Assembly (NCBI GenBank): GCA_037128295.1
Contig: JBAXWR010000006.1
Location: forward strand, 7,314 to 71,313
Direction of reading: 5' to 3'
DNA length: 64,000 nt
Origin: JAAFHB01 sp037128295
GTDB lineage: Bacteria > Bacteroidota > Bacteroidia > Bacteroidales > Prolixibacteraceae
Below the pieces are notes generated by a model. That model was not told where the DNA came from. It was given only the letters and a program-made list of their open reading frames with translations, and ran no database searches. Of the stretch, positions 35,636 through 43,706 are shown in pieces; the stretch's first letter is position 1, and each line of letters opens with the position of its first letter. Position numbers and translations under genes: made by a program.

Positions 35636-37180
35636 ATGAAAAATTACAAGCTGATTTTAGCTTCGCTTGCTTTAACAAGTTGCAATGTTGCCCAGAAACC
35701 CGATCCACTCCAATTGCCCAAACTGGATAAAGGCGGCAAGCCACGCAATGTGGTTTTCATACTCTCGGATGACCATCGGTATGATTATATGGGATTTACA
35801 GGAAAAGTCCCCTGGTTAAAAACACCGAATATGGACCGTATGGCAAAGGAGGGTGCATACATCAAAAATGCATTTGTAACCACGTCACTTAGTTCCCCAA
35901 GCCGCGCATCAATTCTGACAGGTCTCTATTCTCATACCCATAAGGTCGTTGACAATTCAGCACCACTTCCCGATGGGTTGACATTCTTCCCGCAATACTT
36001 GCAGGCTGCTGGTTATCAGACTGGTTTTTTTGGTAAATGGCATATGGGAAATGATTCCGGTGATCCGCAGCCAGGGTTTAACCATTGGGAAGCCTTTCAG
36101 GGACAGGGTGAATACTACAATCCACGGATCAATACAAATGGGGTCTGGAAACAATACAAGGACAGTACGTATGTTACCGACCTGCTTACCGAACATGCCA
36201 TCGATTTTATGAAAGGGCAGATCAAAGCAGAAAAACCATTTTTCGTTTATCTTTCTCACAAAGGGGTTCACGATAGTTTCCAACCTGCGAAACGCCATAA
36301 AGGAATGTATGCCGGAAAGGATTTGGTAATCCCCGAATCGTTCAAAACACCTTATTACGGGATCAAGCAACTTCCAACGTTGGATCCGAAAACCAACAAA
36401 GCTGCCGCCGGGAAGGAATATTATGGGGATGATATGGCACCTAATTGGGTCAAAAATCAACGCGAAAGCTGGCATGGCGTGGATTATTCCTACCATGGCC
36501 GTCCATGGAAAGCTCAGGTCATCAATTATTGTGAAACGTTATTGTCTGTGGATGAAAGCATTGGTTCTGTCCTGGATTTCCTGAAATCAGAGGGACTTGA
36601 GGACAACACACTCGTTATCTACATGGGCGACAATGGTTTTGCATGGGGAGAACATGGACTGATCGATAAGCGACAATTCTATGAAGAATCTGTAAGGGTT
36701 CCGATGCTGGCGAGGTGCCCCGATTTGTTCAAGGGCGGTCAGGTGCTGGAAAAAATGGTCCAGAATGTTGACATTGCACCAACAATTTTATCATGTGCAG
36801 GATTGGATAAATCAAAAGAAATGGTGGGGCAGTCATTTATTCCGCTTTTGCAAGGAAAAGAGATTTCATGGCGGAACCGTATCTTTTATGAATACTATTG
36901 GGAACATGAATTTCCGCAAACCCCAACCATGCATGGTGTCCGTACCGACCAATACAAGTATATCCGTTATTATGGCATCTGGGACACCAACGAGTTTTAC
37001 GATTTGAAAAACGATCCAAACGAAATGCACAACCTGATCGATGTACCGACACTTCAGGACACGATCAAACGATTGAACCACGATTTATACGACTGGATGG
37101 AAGCGACCGGTGGCATGTATATTCCTTTAAAACGAACCGAACGCCCTCATTTTGACCATCGTAACAAGGGGAATTATTGA
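35636..37180 (+). CDS. S1-family sulfatase lipoprotein (Ser-type)
   Basis: 514 residues. The N-terminus MKNYKLILASLALTSC ends in a lipobox (Cys16), so it is probably a membrane-attached lipoprotein. Motifs: FILSDDHRYDYMG, SLSSPSRAS with Ser86 in the S-x-P-S-R formylglycine position, GKWHMG, MGDNGF and a C-terminal sheet (YIRYYGIWDTNEFYDLKNDPNEMHNL). Ser-type sulfatases need a radical-SAM maturase (anSME), which is not in this window. It probably follows the Cys-type sulfatase in the same transcript (80 bp gap). The substrate position on the glycan cannot be predicted. Downstream is a partial hairpin (37252-37284). Confidence 0.92.
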   Translation: MKNYKLILASLALTSCNVAQKPDPLQLPKLDKGGKPRNVVFILSDDHRYDYMGFTGKVPWLKTPNMDRMAKEGAYIKNAFVTTSLSSPSRASILTGLYSHTHKVVDNSAPLPDGLTFFPQYLQAAGYQTGFFGKWHMGNDSGDPQPGFNHWEAFQGQGEYYNPRINTNGVWKQYKDSTYVTDLLTEHAIDFMKGQIKAEKPFFVYLSHKGVHDSFQPAKRHKGMYAGKDLVIPESFKTPYYGIKQLPTLDPKTNKAAAGKEYYGDDMAPNWVKNQRESWHGVDYSYHGRPWKAQVINYCETLLSVDESIGSVLDFLKSEGLEDNTLVIYMGDNGFAWGEHGLIDKRQFYEESVRVPMLARCPDLFKGGQVLEKMVQNVDIAPTILSCAGLDKSKEMVGQSFIPLLQGKEISWRNRIFYEYYWEHEFPQTPTMHGVRTDQYKYIRYYGIWDTNEFYDLKNDPNEMHNLIDVPTLQDTIKRLNHDLYDWMEATGGMYIPLKRTERPHFDHRNKGNY

Positions 37181-37251
37181 GATTGAACTGGATAAGTAAT
37201 GTAATAACAGAATGTTATAAATATCATTAAATCAATACAATTTTTTTAATT

Positions 37252-37284
37252 ATACCCCTTTGCCATTTTGAGGTAAGGGGGTAT
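37252..37284 (+). terminator. Probable hairpin after the second sulfatase
   Basis: ATACCCC (37253-37259) pairs with GGGGTAT at 37278-37284, and the stem continues with TTTGCC against GGTAA with a bulge. An AT-rich run (TTATTTTAATG) follows. The stem is imperfect but lies at the expected place, 72 bp after the stop. Confidence 0.45.
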
Positions 37285-37296
37285 TTATTTTAATGC

Positions 37297-37304
37297 TATT
37301 TTTG
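37297..37304 (+). promoter_or_regulatory. -7 box (TATTTTTG) upstream of the histidine kinase
   Basis: TATTTTTG fits TAnnTTTG and lies 46 nt before the ATG at 37351, after the sulfatase hairpin. Confidence 0.45.
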
Positions 37305-37350
37305 GGTAATTAAATGCAAATTTGAAGAAAATTAAACCACTCTTGGAATC

Positions 37351-38769
37351 ATGAAATTTTGGAACCGGTATGTATTATATTACCTGGAACATTTTTCTTC
37401 TATTCAAACAAAAAAGGAAGATGGATTGCCGTACCTGAGGGACAAACTCTTTGTTTCGATTTTGCTTGTGACGTTTCCCCTGTGCAGTTTGGCATATCTT
37501 CCAAGTATCATCACATCAATCATCACTGAAAAATATGTCATCGGAGCCTTCGATTCGTTAGCATTGCTGCTCTTCCTGCTTATCTTCTTTACCAAGAATT
37601 TAAGTATGAATGTCAAAAAATCACTTTTTGCAGCCATTTTTTACACTCTATCTGTCGTCCTGCTCATTTATATGGGAATGCAAGGTCCTGGCCTTATTAT
37701 TCTTTTATGGATTTCTGTTTTAATCACGCTTTATCAAAGCAAAAGGGCAGGTTTAATCTCAGCAGGTTTGAATGCTTTTCTCATTATGCTTATGATGGCA
37801 TTATTTCCGATAACCTCAAGACCCCTGTCCCTATTTCAGGAATATACATTATTAAGCGGGATTACTATTGGGCTTAACTTAATTATTTTTAACACGTTGG
37901 CTGTTCTTTCGGTTTCTTTTTTACTCGATCACTTAAATGAATCGTTTTTGAATGAGAAAAAATTGCGTACCCTGTTAAAACAGGAAAGCCTGGATTTGTT
38001 GAATGCAAAGCAAAAGGCGGAAGAGAGCGACAAACTAAAATCAGCTTTTCTTACCAATATGAGCCACGAAATAAGGACTCCAATGAATGGGATCCTGGGG
38101 TTTTCGGCCTTACTGGGTGAACCAGGGTTAAATGGCAAAGATCAACAGGAGTATATTGCCATGATTCAAAAGAGCGGTGTCAGAATGCTCAATATCATTA
38201 ATGAAATTATTGACATTTCTAAAATCGAATCTGGACAGATGGATGTTAAATTGAGCAGGACTAACATCAACGAAAAGATTGAACATGTATTTAAACTTCT
38301 GAAACCAGATGCGGATAGGAAGAATATCGGGTTGTCATTTGAAAATGGCTTGTCGTTTTACAATGCCAATTTTAAAACTGATGGCGAAAAATTATATGCG
38401 ATACTGACCAACCTGGTTAAAAATGCCATAAAATACACCGATAAAGGTTCAATTAAATTTGGTTATACCCTTGTAGAGACGATCCATGGATCGTCTCTAC
38501 ATTTTTTTGTTAAGGATACAGGCATTGGAATTCCTATTCATCGGCAGGAAGCCATTTTTGACAGGTTTGTTCAGGCAGACATCGCTGATTTAGAAAGCAG
38601 ACAAGGAGCGGGGTTAGGCTTATCGATCACAAAGTATTACGTTGAAATGTTAGGTGGAAGGATATGGGTAGATAGCAAACCAGAAAAGGGATCAACGTTT
38701 TATTTCACCCTGCCCTGTCAGGAAAACGGGACAATTCAGACAACCATTCATCCCATATCAAAAAAATAA
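37351..38769 (+). CDS. Membrane sensor histidine kinase with palindrome-encoded loop
   Basis: 472 residues. About six hydrophobic segments fill residues ~30-200, then a linker coiled coil, the HisKA domain with MSHEIRTPMNG (phosphoacceptor His239) and a HATPase domain with NAIKYTDKG (N-box), VKDTGIGIP (G1) and GAGLGLSITKYYVEML (G2). No response regulator is fused or adjacent; the xylanase gene follows only 6 bp later in the same direction, possibly sharing its transcript. In the ATPase domain, between the strands GYTL and FFVKDTG, the coding DNA holds a perfect palindrome (38472-38501) coding for V-E-T-I-H-G-S-S-L-H; homologues normally have a short loop there, so the segment looks inserted. 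The reading frame is kept. Confidence 0.9.
   Translation: MKFWNRYVLYYLEHFSSIQTKKEDGLPYLRDKLFVSILLVTFPLCSLAYLPSIITSIITEKYVIGAFDSLALLLFLLIFFTKNLSMNVKKSLFAAIFYTLSVVLLIYMGMQGPGLIILLWISVLITLYQSKRAGLISAGLNAFLIMLMMALFPITSRPLSLFQEYTLLSGITIGLNLIIFNTLAVLSVSFLLDHLNESFLNEKKLRTLLKQESLDLLNAKQKAEESDKLKSAFLTNMSHEIRTPMNGILGFSALLGEPGLNGKDQQEYIAMIQKSGVRMLNIINEIIDISKIESGQMDVKLSRTNINEKIEHVFKLLKPDADRKNIGLSFENGLSFYNANFKTDGEKLYAILTNLVKNAIKYTDKGSIKFGYTLVETIHGSSLHFFVKDTGIGIPIHRQEAIFDRFVQADIADLESRQGAGLGLSITKYYVEMLGGRIWVDSKPEKGSTFYFTLPCQENGTIQTTIHPISKK
38472..38501 (+). repeat. Perfect 30-bp palindrome inside a coding sequence
   Basis: The 30 bases centred on CCATGG read the same on both strands: TGTAGAGACGATC at the left, GATCGTCTCTACA at the right. 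A run of seven T (ATTTTTTTG) follows at once, so as RNA it looks like an intrinsic terminator, yet the reading frame of the histidine kinase passes through it without a stop. Confidence 0.9.
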
Positions 38770-38775
38770 ACATCC

Positions 38776-39846
38776 TTGAAAAATCCATCTGCTCTTCTTG
38801 TCGTCTTAATATGCACATTAATAGGGTGTTCAAAAGATCAAGCATTAACACCCTCAAACGATCCTCCAATAGTTAATGCCAAGACCCTCAAAGAAAAAGC
38901 AATGTTTCCCATCGGAGCGGCTGTAACAGTGGCACACCTGAAAGAGGCTGGTTTTTCCGACTCGTTCAAAAACAATTACAGTCAGTTATCTGCAGAATAT
39001 GAGATGAAGATGAACCAGATATGGACCTCATTGCCGGTATATAACTGGTCAAATGTCGATTACCTCGTTGCCTATGCAGTACAGAACAATTTGAAAATCC
39101 ATGGCCACACCTTATTGTGGTATCAGTCGTTTCCAACTTGGTTTAAAACTGCAGCCTACGATTCGTTGAATTTCGAAAACAATGTAAAAACATATATTCA
39201 AACTGTTGTTGGAAAATACAGAGGGAAAATTGTGAGCTGGGACGTTGCCAACGAAATATTTGCCGATGATGGGTCGGTAAGGGTTGACACCATTGTTTAC
39301 AAAACATTCAAAGATCCGATTGGATTTTATAGCCGCTGTTTCAAATATGCTCGGAGCGCTGATTCGGAAGTGAAGCTGTTTTATAACGATTATGACATGG
39401 TGTTGAATTCGGCCAAAAGGAATGCAGTTAAAAAGATGGTTGAAAGATTCAGAAAAGAGGGTTGCCCGATTGATGGTTTAGGGGAACAAATGCATACAAC
39501 TGTCTGGACAAATAAAACCACTATTGGCAATGGGTTGAATGATTTGGCAACAAATGGATTACTAATTCATATCTCCGAATTGGATGCGCGTGTAAACCAA
39601 AACAAGACTGATTCTTATGTTTTTACTGATGCTGAGCAACAAAAGCAATCCGACATGTATGCTTCTGTTGTCACCTCCTTTGAGACCTTGCCTCAATCAC
39701 AAAAATTCGCCATAACGACGTGGGGTGTAACAGATAAATATACCTGGCTTACCGGATGGTGGCATCCGAAAGAATATCCCTTGCTTTTGGACGCTGGCTA
39801 CACCCGGAAGAAAGGGTACGAGGGATTCCTTTCGGGTTTGAAATAA
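38776..39846 (+). CDS. GH10 endo-1,4-beta-xylanase, lipoprotein
   Basis: 356 residues from a TTG start at 38776; the only in-frame codon upstream that could matter is the stop at 38767, and without the TTG the signal peptide would be lost. The N-terminus reads KNPSALLVVLICTLIGC, a lipobox with Cys at about residue 19. The GH10 barrel shows HGHTLLWYQSFPTWF, WDVANEIF (acid/base Glu160), HISELDARV (nucleophile Glu268) and ITTWGVTDKYTWL. The enzyme cuts xylan backbones; it is probably tethered to the cell surface. It begins 6 bp after the histidine kinase stop, so these two are probably co-transcribed. GH10 with a TTG start is a mild oddity here. Confidence 0.93.
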   Translation: MKNPSALLVVLICTLIGCSKDQALTPSNDPPIVNAKTLKEKAMFPIGAAVTVAHLKEAGFSDSFKNNYSQLSAEYEMKMNQIWTSLPVYNWSNVDYLVAYAVQNNLKIHGHTLLWYQSFPTWFKTAAYDSLNFENNVKTYIQTVVGKYRGKIVSWDVANEIFADDGSVRVDTIVYKTFKDPIGFYSRCFKYARSADSEVKLFYNDYDMVLNSAKRNAVKKMVERFRKEGCPIDGLGEQMHTTVWTNKTTIGNGLNDLATNGLLIHISELDARVNQNKTDSYVFTDAEQQKQSDMYASVVTSFETLPQSQKFAITTWGVTDKYTWLTGWWHPKEYPLLLDAGYTRKKGYEGFLSGLK

Positions 39847-39900
39847 CTAATGGTTTTTAACTGATCGGCTTGACTGAGGCTGAGATAAAAATGGGTAATT

Positions 39901-41655
39901 ATGAGAATCATAATGAAGATTGGTCTGATTTGCTTTCTTTTTCTGGCCATTCAGATTGGTAAAGCACAAACAGAAAATGGTTCCAGTACAAACTTTCCAG
40001 CTTACGCTACTAAGTACAATGATCCCCTATTGGGAGAAAATGTTTTCATCTTTGATCCTAAAATGGATATGAAAGAGATTCAAACATTGATTGATTCTCT
40101 ATACAGTCAGCAACATCCAAGGACAAGTGAATTTGCTCCAAACCGGTATGCCCTGCTTTTAAAACCGGGCACCTATCAGGTTGACTTAAAAATGGGCTAT
40201 TACACCCATATCATTGGTTTGGGCGAATCTCCTGACGATGTGTTAATTAATGGTGCTTTAATTTCAAAAGGTGAGAAAAACGGAAATGTTACCTGTAATT
40301 TCTGGCGATCGGTCGAGAACCTTTCAATTTTGGCTCCAACCGGGGCTATAAATATCTGGGGCGTTTCGCAGGCGGCTCCTATGCGAAGGGTCCATATCAA
40401 AGGTGATATCCAGTTGCACGACAATGGCTGGGCGAGCGGTGGTTTTTTGGCCGATTCAAAGATCGACGGTACAGTATATGCCGGAGGGCAACAACAATGG
40501 TTTTCGCGAAATGTCGATTTGGGGAAATGGGAAAAAGGAAGCTGGAACATGGTGTTTATGGGAGTACCAAATGCCCCTGCCGATCAATGGCCAGAAAATC
40601 CTTATACAGTTATAAAAGCAACGCCTGAGATCCGTGAAAAACCCTATTTGGTACTGGATAAATCAGGTTATGTGGTCAGAATCCCTAAACTTAAGAAAAA
40701 TCAGGTTGGTGTAAGCTGGAATAAAGCAGTTAATGATGAGGGAGTTATAAATCTAAAAGATTTTTACATTGTCAAACCAGGTATCGATAATTCGGAATCC
40801 ATCAATGCATTGCTGAAAAAGGGCAGGAATTTACTCTTTACACCCGGTGTTTATTTGATTGATCAAAGCCTTCAGGTTACCCGTCCGGGAACTGTGATTA
40901 TAGGTATCGGTATGCCGTCACTCAGGTCTAATAATGGGAATTCGGTTGTGGAAGTATCTGATGTTGATGGGGTAACAATTTGTGGCTTGACCATCGATGC
41001 CGGGAAAATTCCATCCGAATCACTCTTCATTGTGGGAGAACCCAATTCCACGAAGAACCATCAGAAGAATCCCACCTTTTTATTCGATATCTTTTTCAGG
41101 GTTGGTGGTTACGGCGAAGGTAAAACATCAAACTGTCTGGTTATCAACAGTAAAAACATTTATGTCGATCACACGTGGCTTTGGCGTGCCGATCATGGTA
41201 AAAATGTTGGATGGGACCAGAACACTTGTAAAAATGGACTGATTGTAAATGGTGACAAGGTAACTGTCTATGCCCTGTTTTGCGAACATTTTCTGGAATA
41301 CCAGACCCTTTGGAATGGCAACAATGGAAAAATGTATTTTTACCAAAGCGAGATGCCTTACGACCCACCAACAGTCGATTCATGGAAACATGACAATGTA
41401 GGTGGTTATGCTTCCTATAAAGTGTCGGATGGAGTTAAAAAGCACGAAGCCTGGGGATTGGGAATATATTGTGTATTTTACAAAGCCCCGGTTATTGTCG
41501 ATAATTGCATTGAAACACCTGCTGCTTTGGAAAATGACTTCCACCATAAAATTACTTTTTGGCTGAATGGAAATAAGGAGAGTATGATGAAAAGCATCAT
41601 CAATGGAAAAGGAGGACAGGTTGATGTTTCGACAAGAAAAGCAGTGATGGATTAG
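39901..41655 (+). CDS. Exported right-handed beta-helix protein (coagulation factor 5/8-annotated family)
   Basis: 584 residues with a signal peptide (to about residue 23, IQIGKAQ). The start could also be the second Met at residue 5. The body has many short repeats typical of a parallel beta-helix: NVTCNFWRSVENLSI, AINIWGVSQAAPMRRVHIKGDIQ, GGFLADSKIDGTVYAGGQQQWFSRNVDL, VSDVDGVTICGLTIDAG. This fits a broad family of bacterial secreted proteins often misnamed adenylyl cyclase or coagulation factor 5/8 type protein. Many beta-helix proteins act on polysaccharides (GH28, GH55, lyases), so a role in glycan degradation is likely but the reaction is unknown. No glycosidase active site could be assigned with confidence. 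Confidence 0.75.
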   Translation: MRIIMKIGLICFLFLAIQIGKAQTENGSSTNFPAYATKYNDPLLGENVFIFDPKMDMKEIQTLIDSLYSQQHPRTSEFAPNRYALLLKPGTYQVDLKMGYYTHIIGLGESPDDVLINGALISKGEKNGNVTCNFWRSVENLSILAPTGAINIWGVSQAAPMRRVHIKGDIQLHDNGWASGGFLADSKIDGTVYAGGQQQWFSRNVDLGKWEKGSWNMVFMGVPNAPADQWPENPYTVIKATPEIREKPYLVLDKSGYVVRIPKLKKNQVGVSWNKAVNDEGVINLKDFYIVKPGIDNSESINALLKKGRNLLFTPGVYLIDQSLQVTRPGTVIIGIGMPSLRSNNGNSVVEVSDVDGVTICGLTIDAGKIPSESLFIVGEPNSTKNHQKNPTFLFDIFFRVGGYGEGKTSNCLVINSKNIYVDHTWLWRADHGKNVGWDQNTCKNGLIVNGDKVTVYALFCEHFLEYQTLWNGNNGKMYFYQSEMPYDPPTVDSWKHDNVGGYASYKVSDGVKKHEAWGLGIYCVFYKAPVIVDNCIETPAALENDFHHKITFWLNGNKESMMKSIINGKGGQVDVSTRKAVMD

Positions 41656-41764
41656 GAATCACTTGCAATCTAAATATTCTATGTTAAAAATTTGGGATTC
41701 TGTTTTTTATATTTAATTTCGTTCAGGTTTGGGTATTGTTGAATGATGTATAATAGTGAAGAAT

Positions 41765-42604
41765 ATGAAAACCCTTATTCGGATTGGCCTTTTCTTGTTG
41801 TTGTTCAGCAGTTCATTGAATTGCTTTTCTCAGGGTAAGATTGATAAATCGAAAGAAGATCTTAAAAAAGGTTCTAGAAGTGATAACCGACAATCAAATA
41901 AATCATCCTCTTTTTCATCACACAGATCAGATGATTCGTTTGAGTTCTTCATCTTCAGGATGTTTGCCGAAGCTTTTGTATTTGTCACTTACAATACTTT
42001 AATTGGAAATTATGAGAGGGAAAATCACCTGCACAATAATTTAACATATTCTCCTTTTTATGATAATTTTTCCGGAAATTATAAAGGCTTTGATTCCGTC
42101 CCAACTCCAACGAAAAATTTCAGAATTGATCTGGACAATAAACTGTTGTATTACAATGACAAATTATTCGGGAATCACCTGAAAGCAAAAATCAGACCCT
42201 TCAAATATTTTTATTTTCAAACCGATTTTGTCCAATTGTTGGAGCTTGATGAAAATAACCGGAATTATTCAAATATTTCCCTGTTCGACCTGAACTTTTG
42301 TTATGACAGGATCAGGCTTGAACGGTTCAATTTGGGATGGGTTCTGGGGGTAAAGTACATTGGAAATGACATAAAAAAAGCTGGATTGAACTACGGTTTA
42401 AATACGGATATTTTTATTTCTCATAACATAAGTCTCTATAGTTCAATGAAATGGAGTTTAATCAACGATGTTGCCGTAAATGAATTTGAAATAGATGCCA
42501 AATTTCATAGAAAGAATCATTTCTTTTCGATTGGTTATGAGCATTTTAAAATTGGATCGCCAAACTATGATCTGGTTTCCTTAGGAGGAGGTATTTATTT
42601 TTAA
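41765..42604 (+). CDS. Small exported outer-membrane-like protein
   Basis: 279 residues from the ATG at 41765; a GTG three codons upstream (41756) is also possible. The N-terminus (MKTLIRIGLFLLLFSSSLNCFSQ) is a signal peptide. Residues ~25-60 are a charged, Ser-rich low-complexity linker. The rest shows alternating beta-strand patterns and ends with GGGIYF, an aromatic C-terminal residue as in outer-membrane beta-barrels. No family recognised. Its place between the beta-helix protein and the isomerase-like gene suggests it belongs to the same locus, but the role (porin, surface protein) is inference. Confidence 0.6.
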   Translation: MKTLIRIGLFLLLFSSSLNCFSQGKIDKSKEDLKKGSRSDNRQSNKSSSFSSHRSDDSFEFFIFRMFAEAFVFVTYNTLIGNYERENHLHNNLTYSPFYDNFSGNYKGFDSVPTPTKNFRIDLDNKLLYYNDKLFGNHLKAKIRPFKYFYFQTDFVQLLELDENNRNYSNISLFDLNFCYDRIRLERFNLGWVLGVKYIGNDIKKAGLNYGLNTDIFISHNISLYSSMKWSLINDVAVNEFEIDAKFHRKNHFFSIGYEHFKIGSPNYDLVSLGGGIYF

Positions 42605-42716
42605 GCAAAGGCAATATGAATTACGATTACCCGAATTTTATTCAATGTAAGGATATAATATTATTATTCAATTCAAATACAAACAGATACACTATTTAAT
42701 TAATCAAATTAACCGC

Positions 42717-43676
42717 ATGAAAAATTATTTTAACAAAAGTATCAGAACAGGAAATATCTTTTTGGTTGTGCTAACGGCAATCGCAATTGGTAGTCTTACA
42801 TCGTTAACCACATTTGGGCAAAGTGCTAAATTACAGTCGCATGTAAAAGTGACACTAAATGCATTCTCCTTTAATGACCAGATGACTGGTAAAGGTCAAA
42901 AAGACAACAAACCAACCATGACTTTGCTCGAAGTGGTGGATTGGTGTGCCACCCAGAATATTGAAGCCATTGACGTAACAGGCTATTATTTCCCAGGATA
43001 CCCCGAAGTGCCTACAGATGAATATATTTATGAACTTAAACGAAAAGCTTTTAAATTAGGGATCGACATAAGTGGGACCGGGATCCGGAACAATTTTGCA
43101 TCACCCGATCCAAAGGTGCGTGCCGCCGATGTTGAATTGGCCAAAAAATGGATCATCGTTGCTGAAAAATTGGGGGCTCCTGTGATCCGGTTGTTTGCAG
43201 GTGCAATCCCCAAAGGTTACGAAAACAAATGGGACGAGGTAGCTGGCTGGATGATTGAATGTTACAAGGAGTGTGCTGCTTTTGGCGAAAAACATGGGGT
43301 GATCATTGGCATCCAAAACCATGGCGACATGCTGCAAACTGCCGAACAGTGTATTAAAATTGTCAAGGCCGTCAATTCGAAATGGGCAGGTATTATTCTC
43401 GACACGGGAAATTTTAAAGTAACAGATCCTTATGTCGATATTGAAACGATTATTCCCTATACTGTAAACTGGCAGGTAAAAGAGAGTGTATTTGGTGTGA
43501 ATAGTCCGATCAAAACCGATATCCCACGTCTGATGAAAATTATTAAAAAAAGCGGATATCGGGGTTACCTTCCCATTGAAACACTTACTGTTAAAGACAT
43601 TCCAGCCGATCCGTTCAAAACTGTACCTGCTTTGATGAAGGAATTGAAGGCTGCGATGGAAAAAGAATACAAATAG
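42717..43676 (+). CDS. Exported sugar phosphate isomerase/epimerase-like protein (xylose isomerase-like TIM barrel)
   Basis: 319 residues. The N-terminus has a signal peptide (through about residue 38, TTFGQS). The remainder is an AP endonuclease/xylose isomerase-like TIM barrel: EAIDVTGYYFPGYPE, GAPVIRLFAGAIPKGYE, GVIIGIQNHGDM (metal-binding region), GIILDTGNFKV (metal-binding Asp) and LPIETLTV (metal-binding Glu). Members isomerise or epimerise keto sugars and inositols. Export of such an enzyme is unusual and fits the many secreted sugar oxidoreductases of Bacteroidota. It is followed 30 bp later by the alpha/alpha-barrel gene, a probable operon. The substrate is not known. Confidence 0.85.
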   Translation: MKNYFNKSIRTGNIFLVVLTAIAIGSLTSLTTFGQSAKLQSHVKVTLNAFSFNDQMTGKGQKDNKPTMTLLEVVDWCATQNIEAIDVTGYYFPGYPEVPTDEYIYELKRKAFKLGIDISGTGIRNNFASPDPKVRAADVELAKKWIIVAEKLGAPVIRLFAGAIPKGYENKWDEVAGWMIECYKECAAFGEKHGVIIGIQNHGDMLQTAEQCIKIVKAVNSKWAGIILDTGNFKVTDPYVDIETIIPYTVNWQVKESVFGVNSPIKTDIPRLMKIIKKSGYRGYLPIETLTVKDIPADPFKTVPALMKELKAAMEKEYK

Positions 43677-43706
43677 CTATTAATTTGATTAATAGATTAT
43701 TACAAC

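Noticed and set aside
39901..41655. Adenylyl cyclase call for the beta-helix protein
   Set aside because: No nucleotide cyclase motif; a signal peptide and beta-helix repeats point to an exported glycan-related protein.
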